A stretch of DNA of 44,084 nt from a virus. Both the position numbers and the translations under genes were made by a program. Within the stretch, counting starts at the first letter, position 1; each line of letters opens with the position of its first letter. Shown here one piece after another: positions 33,934 through 41,168 of the stretch. Below the pieces are notes generated by a model that worked only from the letters and a program-made list of their open reading frames with translations, made no database searches and was not told where the DNA came from. The stretch lies in IMG/VR virus record IMGVR_UViG_3300035659_000034, positions 1 to 44,084 of that record, one strand, 5' to 3'.

Positions 33934-34236
33934 TTACTTTCCAAACAAGGGATGTTTTTTCACTTGCTCTATCATCTCATCATGGCCTTTTTCCGCTTCT
34001 TCCCAAGTTGAATACCTGTTCATCAAATTATCACAATGGCCTCCAAAAACCATAGTCTCAAAAAGGATGGGTGGTCCTTCGTGGTAATTGTGGTTAAGAC
34101 CAAGAAAAACTGTACTGATAAAGACGTTTCCAATTTTTGTTTTTTTAACCATGTTGTCTTTAGAGATATTTTCAATCCATTCATTGAGTATGCAAGGTAC
34201 TGCATTTTTACCTTCGAGTTTAAACATTTCCATCAT
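33934..34236 (-). CDS. Conserved phage protein (FLGL..NH..FETMVFGG type)
   Basis: 100 residues; carries FISTVFLGLNHNYHEGPPILFETMVFGG and YSTWEEAEKGHDEMIEQV, a pattern I recognise as common in phage hypothetical proteins across many hosts. Function is unknown. Located between the CHAP lysin and the RusA-like gene. Confidence 0.75.
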   Translation of the reverse strand: MMEMFKLEGKNAVPCILNEWIENISKDNMVKKTKIGNVFISTVFLGLNHNYHEGPPILFETMVFGGHCDNLMNRYSTWEEAEKGHDEMIEQVKKHPLFGK

Positions 34237-34239
34237 GCT

Positions 34240-34722
34240 TCATAACCTCCCAAAGCCAAGCAAATTGGGGATAGTTTGCCAATTGGTATATTTGTAATTT
34301 TGCACCTTGGAAGGAAATTTTCCCTTGTTTCCTTCAATGGTGATAATTTCCATGCCCGTTACCTTCTCAATAATTCCTACGTGGCCAAGCCATGACTTCG
34401 GGTCCTCGCGCCAGAAAAAAATAATGTCGCCAGGCTGGGGCTGTTCTACAAGTTTTTTGTGTTCCCGGAATTGGTTGAGTAAATTCCTTACAGATAAGGT
34501 TTCTTCGGGAATCCATTTTGGAATGTCGCCCTTATAAGAAACAATAACGCCCTGCATGATGCACCAGCAAATGAAGCCACAGCACCAATTAACGGGCGAT
34601 TCAGCCATGTCGCTCACATACATTTCAACCCAGGGTCCGGCGTTATTTTCGCCGACTTCCCCGGCGCCGGCATCTCGCTCTTGCCGGGCAATGTCCAGAA
34701 CTAAATCATTGAATTGTTGCAT
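34240..34722 (-). CDS. CHAP-domain endolysin
   Basis: 160 residues. Catalytic Cys in NWCCGFICWC (47-54), His in WLGHVGIIEKV (114) and the polar third residue in TIEGN (128-132) fit a CHAP amidase/endopeptidase with PQPGDIIFFW in front. It likely cleaves peptidoglycan at lysis; no signal peptide is seen, so holin-mediated export is needed. It lies in the - arm, away from the + arm holin candidates. Confidence 0.85.
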   Translation of the reverse strand: MQQFNDLVLDIARQERDAGAGEVGENNAGPWVEMYVSDMAESPVNWCCGFICWCIMQGVIVSYKGDIPKWIPEETLSVRNLLNQFREHKKLVEQPQPGDIIFFWREDPKSWLGHVGIIEKVTGMEIITIEGNKGKFPSKVQNYKYTNWQTIPNLLGFGRL

Positions 34723-34740
34723 ATTATTTCACCTCTTGGT

Positions 34741-34914
34741 TTATTTCATAATTCCTATTTCCAAGTTATCAAGCCTTTCCATGAGGTCTTGCAACTCGGT
34801 TTGCTGAATATTGATTTGCTCAATCAATTCATTCAGTTTCGTAACGATGTCGTAAAACTGGTTATTGGTTGGATAGTGGCCTGTGTTCTCAATTATCAGG
34901 ATACGTTTAATCAT
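34741..34914 (-). CDS. Small coiled-coil protein
   Basis: 57 residues, helical with heptads (FYDIVTKLNELIEQINIQQTELQDLMERLDNLEIG). ATG overlaps the stop of the upstream zinc-ribbon gene (ATGA). Function unknown. Confidence 0.6.
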   Translation of the reverse strand: MIKRILIIENTGHYPTNNQFYDIVTKLNELIEQINIQQTELQDLMERLDNLEIGIMK

Positions 34915-35054
34915 TTTATTAAATCATTGTTTTGCACGGATTCGATTTTCTCTTTGCATTTTTCCGAGAAGCATTGAGAAACCCAGGGCGCATAAGAACA
35001 GCCACAGTTAGGGCATGTCCAACCATAATTATTTTTTGTCCAATTCACAATCAT
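34911..35054 (-). CDS. Small zinc-ribbon protein
   Basis: 47 residues with CPNCGC (residues about 14-19) and CFSEKC (29-34): two CxxC/CxxxxC knuckles for one metal. AGGAGG sits 6 bases before the ATG at 35054. Function unknown. Confidence 0.65.
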   Translation of the reverse strand: MIVNWTKNNYGWTCPNCGCSYAPWVSQCFSEKCKEKIESVQNNDLIK

Positions 35055-35064
35055 TCATGACCTC

Positions 35065-35214
35065 CTAAATCACCTTTTCCCATCGGTCGACATTGAAAAT
35101 TTTGACATTGTCTTTATAGACAATCATGACTTTCCCGGCTCGCCAGATAATAATCCCCAGGGCAAAGGCGGCGATCAAAAGACCGAAGCAAAAGCCTAGT
35201 AATAGTTGGATCAT
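35065..35214 (-). CDS. Small membrane protein
   Basis: 49 residues, one hydrophobic span at about 3-24 (QLLLGFCFGLLIAAFALGIIIW) then a polar tail (MIVYKDNVKIFNVDRWEKVI). AGGCC-rich leader and ATGA overlap with the upstream gene. Function unknown. Confidence 0.6.
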   Translation of the reverse strand: MIQLLLGFCFGLLIAAFALGIIIWRAGKVMIVYKDNVKIFNVDRWEKVI

Positions 35215-35483
35215 TTGGCCTCCCTTGCTTTTTTGGTAAAATATTGAATTATATCTGCCCTTGTTTGTTTATAATTAATCCCATTTTGTGGCATCTCTAA
35301 AGCCCAGATTTCATTCGCCATTAATTCAATAATTTTTGTCAATTCAGATATTCTCACTAACGCCTTTGTACTTGTTTCTTCGGATATTAGTAATGCGTGT
35401 TTGTATGCCTTGATAATTTCCTCTGGGGTTTCTGGATGTTGGACTGTTACGGACATTTTCCCGCCTGGTGTTTTTGCGATCAT
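35211..35483 (-). CDS. Hypothetical helical protein
   Basis: 90 residues, helical: IIKAYKHALLISEETSTKALVRISELTKIIELMANEIWAL. Its ATG overlaps the stop of the upstream gene. Function unknown. Confidence 0.6.
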   Translation of the reverse strand: MIAKTPGGKMSVTVQHPETPEEIIKAYKHALLISEETSTKALVRISELTKIIELMANEIWALEMPQNGINYKQTRADIIQYFTKKAREAK

Positions 35484-35812
35484 TTGGCCTCCGGTTCACC
35501 ATTGATTTTTACAACCAAATCTTTTGCTTGTTTAAACATGTCCTGTATTTCTAATATCACAGCCCCAGGCATAAGTTCGCAAATAAAATGCACTCTTTTA
35601 AATTCCGCCAACAGAGCATACATTTCCGGCGCTGCCTGTGCTAATCTGGCGTTTGCTTCTACTTCTTCAATTGGACAAGTTTTCCCCGGTTGAAAAACAG
35701 CCCCGAATCTATTTTCAAATTGCTCTTTTCCCTTTTTGAATCCTGCTGATTGCAAAGAATAAATCAATCTGTCTTCTCTTAGCCATGGTCCAGGTGTGAA
35801 TTTTGGTTTCAT
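35480..35812 (-). CDS. Conserved phage hypothetical protein
   Basis: 110 residues; TPGPW near residue 6 and ANARLAQAAPEMYALLAEF near 53 are a widely seen phage pattern (TPGPW ... AN.RLi.aAPEM..lL). Function is unknown. ATG overlaps the stop of the upstream MTase fragment. Confidence 0.75.
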   Translation of the reverse strand: MKPKFTPGPWLREDRLIYSLQSAGFKKGKEQFENRFGAVFQPGKTCPIEEVEANARLAQAAPEMYALLAEFKRVHFICELMPGAVILEIQDMFKQAKDLVVKINGEPEAK

Positions 35813-35910
35813 TTGGCCTCCTGGAATTGCAGCTCGAGATGTTCGGGTGCCCAGCGAGCGGCAAGATCAAAACCGCCTATACCAGAAAAACAACTGCCAT
35901 GTGTCATCAT
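35809..35910 (-). pseudogene. N-terminal remnant of a DNA cytosine methyltransferase
   Basis: 33 residues beginning MMTHGSCFSGIGGFDLAA, which matches motif I (FSGxGG, AdoMet binding) at the start of phage 5-cytosine methyltransferases. After RWAPEH the sequence turns to LELQFQEAK and stops, with ATGA overlap to the next gene. Catalytic motifs (PCQ, ENV) are absent. It reads as a deletion remnant kept as a short in-operon frame; it could alternatively be a real small AdoMet-motif peptide. Confidence 0.65.
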
Positions 35911-35915
35911 CTGGA

Positions 35916-36962
35916 TTAAACTCTTATTGCTTCCGCTTCTGTGATCTGCATACTGCGATCAAACCACATGCGAGCGTTGGCATCTAAATCCTCTCGTTTT
36001 TTCCCCGAATCTAAAACTTGGATATGAAAAGGTTTTGAATCTGCATCCTTTGTTGGTACAGGAATATGGTTGATTGGATTGACATTGTAATGACTGGATC
36101 GGTAGTTGTTTGTTTCATTTAATCCTAACTCCCATCGGTCAATGTATCTGACTTTTTCTTTCCCATCCCGGCTTAGTAATTTGGCAGGGCTTAAAAAATT
36201 CTTTTTCCAAAAGTCATCATTACGGTATTTTAAAATAATTGCTTCAATGGTTTCAAATTTATAATTCATTTTCAACATCTTATCAAATTCAATAGGCCAT
36301 TGATTTTGATTTGAGATTCGTTTTTTGTAGTCATCCGGCAAAGTACTTAAAAAAATCTCTGTAAGTTTTAAAGCTTCCGGCGACGGAGGAGCCGTTTTCT
36401 CTTTCGGAGGTTTCTTTAATATTTCTTTCTTTTCTTTAATTATATATAGGGGGTGTCGCCGGTGACATCTTTTGGTGTCACCCGTGACATCATTGGGTGT
36501 CACCGGTGACATCCCTTCCGATTGAGAAGGGGCATCGCCGGTGACATCTTTTGGTGTCACCGATGAGACTGTTTTTGTTTCGTGTATGGTCTCACCGGTG
36601 AGACTATTTGTAATTGCTTGAGACCTTTTTGTTATCCAGGGCAACCATTCTGATTTATTATCGTTGATTGAATAAGCTCCCTGATTATCCCTGACAATTC
36701 GTTTGAATTTCAGTAACTTATTCAATTCACGGTTGACATTGGGTCCGTCAATTCGTGTCATATCCACAAACTCTTTCCTTGAGATGATTGCTTTGGTTTT
36801 ATTCCAGCCAAAGGTTTTGCGAATGATCACATCATAAAGCCTCCTGGGCCTTGTGGGCATGTCGGAATCCAGTGTCAATTCCGTTATCCGATGTGGAATA
36901 ATTGCTGACGGCTCACTGATTTTTGCTTTAGAATGAGTAAAATCTTGATCTCTAAATGTCAT
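35916..36962 (-). CDS. Replication initiator (lambda O-like)
   Basis: 348 residues from ATG 36962 behind GGGAGG (frame open to 37016). The N-terminal winged-helix domain (about 15-115) carries IIPHRITELTLDSDMPTRPRRLYDVIIRKTFGWNK and the DGPNVNRELNKLLKFKRIV HTH, as in phage O proteins, which bind origin iterons. The middle region (about 120-185) is encoded by the iteron array 36452-36605. The C-terminal part (about 185-348) would contact the helicase loader or host DnaB; no phage helicase or polymerase is seen in the window. Confidence 0.85.
   Translation of the reverse strand: MTFRDQDFTHSKAKISEPSAIIPHRITELTLDSDMPTRPRRLYDVIIRKTFGWNKTKAIISRKEFVDMTRIDGPNVNRELNKLLKFKRIVRDNQGAYSINDNKSEWLPWITKRSQAITNSLTGETIHETKTVSSVTPKDVTGDAPSQSEGMSPVTPNDVTGDTKRCHRRHPLYIIKEKKEILKKPPKEKTAPPSPEALKLTEIFLSTLPDDYKKRISNQNQWPIEFDKMLKMNYKFETIEAIILKYRNDDFWKKNFLSPAKLLSRDGKEKVRYIDRWELGLNETNNYRSSHYNVNPINHIPVPTKDADSKPFHIQVLDSGKKREDLDANARMWFDRSMQITEAEAIRV
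36410..36450. other. AT-rich tract beside the iterons, putative unwinding element
   Basis: Nearly pure A/T-rich sequence (TTTCTTTAATATTTC, then TTTAATTATATATA) adjoining the first iteron at 36452. In lambda-type origins such a stretch next to the iterons is where strands open. It also encodes part of the linker of the initiator. Confidence 0.6.
36452..36605. repeat. ori: Origin iterons inside the initiator gene
   Basis: Six 18-bp elements of consensus GGTGTCACCGGTGACATC, each itself a near-palindrome: 36452-36469, 36474-36491, 36496-36513, 36531-36548, 36553-36570 and 36588-36605. Start spacings are 22, 22, 35, 22, 35. The last two end in GAGACT and the last begins GGTCTC, a matched change in both halves. 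Spacings are not multiples of three, so the repeats are held at DNA level, not by the protein. This is as in lambda, where ori lies in gene O. Confidence 0.9.
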
Positions 36963-37056
36963 GATAGCCTCCCAGTAATAGTTTTGAATTTTTACGAACA
37001 GGGAAATGCCGATCAATTCTCATTATTCTATCTCCTTTTATAGTGGAATGCTGATA

Positions 37057-37145
37057 AAAAGGTAAAGTCCGGGGTGCTTTTAAATGTTAAAATATGATTT
37101 GGTTGGAAAACCCGGACTTTATCTTTTAGTTTCATATTTTAACAT
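37057..37145. promoter_or_regulatory. Interleaved inverted repeats (A-B-A'-B')
   Basis: A: AAAAGGTAAAGTCCGGG (37057-37073) pairs with CCCGGACTTTATCTTTT (37111-37127), 17 bp with one G-T. B: ATGTTAAAATATGA (37084-37097) pairs exactly with TCATATTTTAACAT (37132-37145). B lies in the loop of A and B' outside, so the two hairpins exclude each other in RNA; a true pseudoknot is unlikely because only 4 bases join A' and B'. On the - strand stem A ends in a T-run (CTTTTTATC) and could terminate; a switch or double operator is possible. Confidence 0.7.
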
Positions 37146-37192
37146 GTTGTTTTAATTAAAAGCAAGCAAATAATAATTTTCCAATAAACTTT

Positions 37193-37250
37193 TGTCAACA
37201 AAAAAAATAAAAAAAATGTGGCTGGGCTTGCAGAGTCATACCCAGCCACG
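37193..37250 (-). terminator. Intrinsic terminator for the SSB/recombination operon
   Basis: GTGGCTGGG (37218-37226) and CCCAGCCAC (37241-37249) form a 9-bp perfect stem with a 14-base loop. Read on the - strand, the stem is followed by ATTTTTTTTATTTTTTTTG, an unusually long U-tract. It lies just after the stop of the 37279 gene and separates it from the initiator operon. Confidence 0.9.
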
Positions 37251-37278
37251 TTTTTGAAGTGGGTGAAAAAAGGAAATA

Positions 37279-37737
37279 TTAAAATGGGTCGCTGGGGTCC
37301 CATGTATTTTCTTTTGTGGTTGTTTCCCAGGAATCATTTTTTTTTGGGGGTTCGGGTTGGGGTGGTGGGGTTGGACTTCCAGGGACATTCAAGTCTTTTT
37401 GCCAAAAATCAGACATCTTGACATACCATTTGCCATTAGGATTTGGCTCTCTAACCAGTTGCACCATGACCGAGCAGCCCAGCAAGCCTTCTGTGTCAAA
37501 TTCTTCCCAATTGGTCCCTTCATATCCACAAGCACGGGCAAACTTTTTCAATCGCCAAAGGGCTTTTTCAGTAAGAAAAAATGGCTCCCTTTGCACTTGG
37601 CCAAGGTCATTGGCCATCATTATAATGACAGCTTGCTTTCCATTGATTTCTTTATAGCTTGCATTGGTAACGGTTAGTTCGTAAACCCCTTCAGACAACC
37701 AATTACTATCCTGGACATTATGCAATGGCACTTTCAT
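37279..37737 (-). CDS. SSB-like protein with acidic DPF tail
   Basis: 152 residues. Beta-rich N-terminal body (YELTVTNASYKEINGKQAVIIMMAN, VMVQLVREPNPNGKWYVKMSDF), a Pro-rich linker (about 118-132) and the acidic end TWDPSDPF. That tail resembles SSB/gp2.5 tails which recruit recombination and replication proteins. It lies in the same operon as a Sak4-like ATPase and an exonuclease. OB-fold itself is inferred. Confidence 0.75.
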   Translation of the reverse strand: MKVPLHNVQDSNWLSEGVYELTVTNASYKEINGKQAVIIMMANDLGQVQREPFFLTEKALWRLKKFARACGYEGTNWEEFDTEGLLGCSVMVQLVREPNPNGKWYVKMSDFWQKDLNVPGSPTPPPQPEPPKKNDSWETTTKENTWDPSDPF

Positions 37738-38482
37738 TTTTTCCTTCCTTGTTTTTTTTATCAGCTTTTTTAAACACGCTGAGAATCTTTTTGAAAATCA
37801 CAGATAAATTTGCTGGTTCATATAATTCCAGGCTTCCAGATCGGTCTTTGGCCAAGGCTTTAGGAACTTTGCCGGTCACAAAATAGCGTACTATTTTTTG
37901 ATCTTCTTCTTTCGTGATCATCCAAAAAACCTCATCAAAATAAGCCGAGACATTGCTTGCCAATTTGCCGTTTAAGCTTGGCGTGATTTGCGTTGCGCCC
38001 GTGGTCTCATCTTTCTGGGAATCTTCTAAGCACGTCATAATGACGTGGTAAGGCAAGTCCCGGAAGGATCGAATAAATCTCATCATGCGGGTTTGTAATA
38101 GGCCATAGTCAGCCATTGTCATCATCTCATCGTAAACCTTTCCGGGGTTTATGCCTTTTCCCGGGCGGTCCTTTTTGACAATTTGATCTTTGCACATCTC
38201 ATTCAGTTCAGTCAGTGAGTCAAGCATGATCGTTTTGTATTTGGTTTGATTTTCGGGTTTTAGCAAATCTGCATATATTTTGTGCAAATCATCCCAATTA
38301 TCAACCCTCCAAACGTCAAAACTTTTCCCAGCCAGGGCAAGCAAGCCGCTCTCATCTGAAATGATCAGTGTGTTTTCTGGCTTCAAACTTAGCACTGAGC
38401 TTGTTTTCCCAACCCCGCTCTTGCCATAGATCAGGATTTTAATTTTTGTTTCCTGAATTTCATTCGTATTAAATTGTTTCAA
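37718..38482 (-). CDS. Sak4-like RecA-family ATPase
   Basis: 254 residues from TTG 38482, with AAGGAGGGTGT in front and the previous stop overlapping (TTTGA). The frame is open to 38605 but that part overlaps the nuclease gene. Walker A GKSGVGKTS at about 20-28 and Walker B TIMLDS at about 84-89, ISDESG, and a RecA-core arrangement. Phage Sak4 proteins help anneal ssDNA together with SSB. Overlaps the SSB-like gene by 20 bases. Confidence 0.82.
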   Translation of the reverse strand: MKQFNTNEIQETKIKILIYGKSGVGKTSSVLSLKPENTLIISDESGLLALAGKSFDVWRVDNWDDLHKIYADLLKPENQTKYKTIMLDSLTELNEMCKDQIVKKDRPGKGINPGKVYDEMMTMADYGLLQTRMMRFIRSFRDLPYHVIMTCLEDSQKDETTGATQITPSLNGKLASNVSAYFDEVFWMITKEEDQKIVRYFVTGKVPKALAKDRSGSLELYEPANLSVIFKKILSVFKKADKKNKEGKNESAIA

Positions 38483-39297
38483 ACACCCTCCTTTTGTGCC
38501 AATACCTCGACCCATAGCGATTGGCCATAATCGCATATTTGCCGAGCTTGGCAGTATTTTAAACAAATCTTGGTATTGTATTTTTGTCTCTCTTCTTCTG
38601 AGCATAAGGGAATTGTATTAATGTCCTTGCAATCCAGGTATGGAGATATTTTGTCGATTTTATGGGCGATTAATTCATGGGTTTCGGCCAGTCCTATTAA
38701 TTGGATTGGGATATTTTGCAGTTGACAGCCGGTTATTCCTTTTTGATTTGCTGCACGATCGGTCCAATCACGGACCAGGGCCGAGATCACAGCCCATTCA
38801 GACACCCTTATTTTGTTGGCATGAAGGATCAAACGGTAAATGCTGAGTTGATTAATCCAATCATCAAATTCTCCCCTTGCCACATTCCAAAGCGTTGTAG
38901 TTTTTAGGTCATTAATTACCAAATCTGTTTGGCAAACTCTTTTGTTTTCAAGGCAAGGAAAGTTATTTGCATGGTCCAGGGCATCGAATTTACCTGAGAT
39001 TTTAACATTGTTTATTGTTGTGTAATAGCGTTTTTCTGACAGCAAGCCGGGATACTTGACACGCTCCCGGCTCGCATGACAGGCGGTTCCGACAACCGCC
39101 CAGATTTTATCGGATATGTCGCTGGTGAGCTTGTCGCTACAATTTTTTATGGCGACAAGCTCCCTGATAGGCTTTAATAGTGTGGTCGTGGATAGTGAGT
39201 CATCATGGTCGTACTCATCTTTTAGCAACCATTCAAAATCAATTTTTGATAAGCCGTGCAAATTTGCCGGGTAATTTGGTAACGGTTTTTTGTTCAT
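38479..39297 (-). CDS. PD-(D/E)XK nuclease (Cas4/RecB-like)
   Basis: 272 residues from ATG 39297. Catalytic residues: H74 (TACHAS), D105 in GKFDALD and D130-x-K132 in VINDLKTTT with a following QLSIYRLILH helix, the classic RecB-type layout; C-terminal Cys residues (CLKYCQARQIC) may hold a Fe-S cluster. It likely resects DNA for recombination with the Sak4-like and SSB-like partners. Start is not certain: frame open to 39357 and AAGGAGG sits 14 bases before 39297. Confidence 0.82.
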   Translation of the reverse strand: MNKKPLPNYPANLHGLSKIDFEWLLKDEYDHDDSLSTTTLLKPIRELVAIKNCSDKLTSDISDKIWAVVGTACHASRERVKYPGLLSEKRYYTTINNVKISGKFDALDHANNFPCLENKRVCQTDLVINDLKTTTLWNVARGEFDDWINQLSIYRLILHANKIRVSEWAVISALVRDWTDRAANQKGITGCQLQNIPIQLIGLAETHELIAHKIDKISPYLDCKDINTIPLCSEEERQKYNTKICLKYCQARQICDYGQSLWVEVLAQKEGV

Positions 39298-39514
39298 CTT
39301 CTGGTATAAATCCTCCTTCATTGATAGCGACTGACCGGCAAAGTGTTTCAAAATCAAGCCCGGTCAGATCGGAGACGGAAAGCCAGAAAAGCAAACAGCC
39401 TTTCTGATGACCTTCTAAAATCCGGTAAATGTAGCCAATGTTCCAATTAATCCGCTTTGATAGCCAGTAGCCAGTTTTTCCATTGTCCTTTAACCATTGT
39501 TTTAGTAGCTTCAT
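39239..39514 (-). CDS. HTH (XRE-like) protein
   Basis: 91 residues. KQWLKDNGKTGYWLSKRINWNIGYIYRILEGHQ fits the helix-turn-helix of Cro/XRE regulators; C-terminal tail (PGKFARLIKN) is basic. Good AAGGAG before the ATG. It overlaps the nuclease gene by 59 bases in another frame. Could repress or modulate the - arm. Confidence 0.7.
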   Translation of the reverse strand: MKLLKQWLKDNGKTGYWLSKRINWNIGYIYRILEGHQKGCLLFWLSVSDLTGLDFETLCRSVAINEGGFIPEDEQKTVTKLPGKFARLIKN

Positions 39515-39568
39515 TTGTTTACTCCTTAATTATATTCAGATATTCGCTTTCTGTCATATAATACATTT

Positions 39569-39658
39569 TTAACAATTTACATACATGACCGAGATCATGA
39601 TAAATATTATCAAAAACGTACCAATGTCTTGCAATCGGATTTTACTTGTTTGTTTCAT
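39569..39658 (-). CDS. Very small membrane peptide (possibly frameshifted gene)
   Basis: 29 residues (KQTSKIRLQDIGTFLIIFIMISVMYV) with AAAGGGAT ribosome site and the usual AAACATGAAACAA start of this region. In the -1 frame from the fifth codon on there is a longer protein-like run (about 40 residues, with ARHWYVFDNIYHDLGHVCKL) ending at 39519. So this may be a broken or frameshifted gene of 46 residues. Uncertain. Confidence 0.4.
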   Translation of the reverse strand: MKQTSKIRLQDIGTFLIIFIMISVMYVNC

Positions 39659-39668
39659 GTTTATCCCT

Positions 39669-40076
39669 TTAGTTCTTTTTTGTCTGCAATATTTTTTGCA
39701 CTTGTTCCAGGGAATTTCCGGCAAATTCATAATCATGGAATAGATAGGTGTTGTCTTTTATCCAGTAATTTGCAAAGGTAAATTCTTTGTCTGACCCTTC
39801 ATAAGCGATTCTATAACCTTTCAGATTTAATTTGAGAACACCTTCCAGGGCTGTCATGATTTTATCAAGATCATCTCCTAGAGCATTGGTCAGGCTTTTA
39901 TGTCCAATGTCCATGTCACTAAGGATGATGTAACCATATTGGCGATTGACTTCCAGGACTAAAATGTCTGGGCTGGTTTTGTCTGTGTGCATGAGAAAGG
40001 CTTTTGTTGAACACGCCGGATGTAGATCATTATCAGCCGGATTCTTTACGTTTTTACCACAAATTTTGCAGATCAT
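39669..40076 (-). CDS. Zinc-knuckle hypothetical protein
   Basis: 135 residues. Begins MICKICGKNVKNPADNDLHPAC, a small Cys4-type knuckle; then mixed alpha/beta (LVLEVNRQYGYIILSDMDIG). GGGAT site before the start. Function unknown. Confidence 0.7.
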   Translation of the reverse strand: MICKICGKNVKNPADNDLHPACSTKAFLMHTDKTSPDILVLEVNRQYGYIILSDMDIGHKSLTNALGDDLDKIMTALEGVLKLNLKGYRIAYEGSDKEFTFANYWIKDNTYLFHDYEFAGNSLEQVQKILQTKKN

Positions 40077-40085
40077 GATTATCCC

Positions 40086-40469
40086 TTAAAATTGATTGTG
40101 GACAAAAATAGCAATTACCTGGCCGCTTCTTTTTGCTGGAATGCCTAAATATGTACCAAGAATTTTGCTTGTGTCGCTAGGTTCAGTTAGTATATCAAGG
40201 ATAATTCCATTTGCGCCAAGTGCTGCTGCTTTTTGTTTTAGTTTGTCGACAAGTTTACTTTGATTGACTAAACGAGCATTCCCGCTCGCACTAATGAGAG
40301 CGATTTCATCATACTTTCCAGGGACATTGTTTGCAGTTCGATAAATTTTTACCATGTTTGGCCGGATAGGTGATCTTTGATTATCATTTTCTAAATGGAT
40401 TGTGCTGGTTGACACACAAGCACCTAAAAATAAGATCATGAGCGCGGGTAAAACATTTGTTGTTTTCAT
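40086..40469 (-). CDS. Putative lipoprotein
   Basis: 127 residues. N-terminus MKTTNVLPALMILFLGAC with the lipobox LGAC at 15-18 (Cys18 is the lipidation site). Mature part has VKIYRTANNVPGKYDEIALISASG and LGANGIILDIL, like small envelope lipoproteins (DUF4156-type). Phage lipoproteins often block superinfection or affect the envelope. Predicted secreted and membrane-anchored, pointing to a bacterial host. Confidence 0.7.
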   Translation of the reverse strand: MKTTNVLPALMILFLGACVSTSTIHLENDNQRSPIRPNMVKIYRTANNVPGKYDEIALISASGNARLVNQSKLVDKLKQKAAALGANGIILDILTEPSDTSKILGTYLGIPAKRSGQVIAIFVHNQF

Positions 40470-40513
40470 GTTTAATTCCTTTCCTTACCTGCTTTTCAGT
40501 CAGGGTTTACAGG
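40470..40513 (-). repeat. Repeated leader element, copy 1
   Basis: On the - strand, CCTGTAAACCCTGA then a short hairpin CCTG/CAGG, then GTAAGG and the start of the downstream gene. Related copies lie at 41737-41784 and 42567-42616; the hairpin stems differ but still pair (CCTG/CAGG, CCTG/CAGG, CCTA/TAGG). Confidence 0.5.
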
Positions 40514-40734
40514 ATTAAATAGTTTTTATTTTTGTTTCGCCATTCCCATTCAATATATTGGCTAACCAGTTCCCGGTAGCAGTTGAACCTTGCTACTAAC
40601 TCAGTACCCTTCCAGGCTGACATTCTCCCGGACATATCGCCAATTGCTTGTTTATTCATGATCGAACCTTTCAGGATGAAGCCATGCTTGGCGCAAAATT
40701 GTTGGCATTTTTCATAATCTGTTTTATTGCTCAT
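40507..40734 (-). CDS. Small hypothetical protein
   Basis: 75 residues from the ATG at 40734 (GGTGAAT site; an in-frame GTG at 40743 is possible). CQQFCAKHGFILKG in the first third and an aromatic, basic end (IEWEWRNKNKNYLIL). Function unknown. Confidence 0.6.
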   Translation of the reverse strand: MSNKTDYEKCQQFCAKHGFILKGSIMNKQAIGDMSGRMSAWKGTELVARFNCYRELVSQYIEWEWRNKNKNYLIL

Positions 40735-40735
40735 G

Positions 40736-41167
40736 TTATTCACCGAAGCATTTCAAGCAAAACAGTTTTTTGCTATGCGTATAAAACGCCTGGCTTTTCA
40801 CTGGTAAAAACGTCTTGCAACACTGGCAATAGCCGCGAAAGCGCACAATGATTTGTTTGTCGAACATATCAGCTTTTGTCGCTTCCCGGATCATGAATAC
40901 TACATGGCTTTCTTGTATGTCGATTGGCTTCATTAAAAAAAAGTTGCGGTCCAGGGACATGAGATAAAATTCATTTAGCTTGAGATAGGCAAGCGGAATG
41001 TATTGTTCGCCGTTTCGTTTCTTGGATAGCTCCGTAATAAATTGCTGATTTGATAGGGCAAAAAAATATGATTTTTTTTGCTTCAAATCTCGCAAGCCTT
41101 TAAAATTGTTAAGGACCAGGGCTTGCATTGATTTAATTTTACTTGTGTACCATGTCAATTGTTTCAT
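40736..41167 (-). CDS. Basic hypothetical protein with C-terminal Cys pairs
   Basis: 143 residues from ATG 41167 (GGTGAATAAC before it). A long helix-rich body, then CQCCKTFLPVKSQAFYTHSKKLFCLKC, a CxxC/CxxC pair likely binding zinc. Function unknown. Confidence 0.65.
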   Translation of the reverse strand: MKQLTWYTSKIKSMQALVLNNFKGLRDLKQKKSYFFALSNQQFITELSKKRNGEQYIPLAYLKLNEFYLMSLDRNFFLMKPIDIQESHVVFMIREATKADMFDKQIIVRFRGYCQCCKTFLPVKSQAFYTHSKKLFCLKCFGE

Positions 41168-41168
41168 G

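Larger units (their letters stand above)
36963..37278. other. Non-coding gap upstream of the initiator
   Basis: Holds the interleaved inverted repeats at 37057-37145, the terminator at 37193-37250 and, from 37146 to 37200, an A/T-rich stretch in which no consensus promoter was recognised. Transcription of the initiator operon therefore probably starts in this gap. Confidence 0.6.

Noticed and set aside
36452-36605. CRISPR array
   Set aside because: Repeats are near-palindromic 18-mers with 4-17-base gaps inside a gene; spacer lengths and context do not fit CRISPR, but fit origin iterons.
37057-37145. H-type pseudoknot
   Set aside because: Only 4 bases connect A' to B', too short to cross a 17-bp stem; alternative hairpins are more likely.
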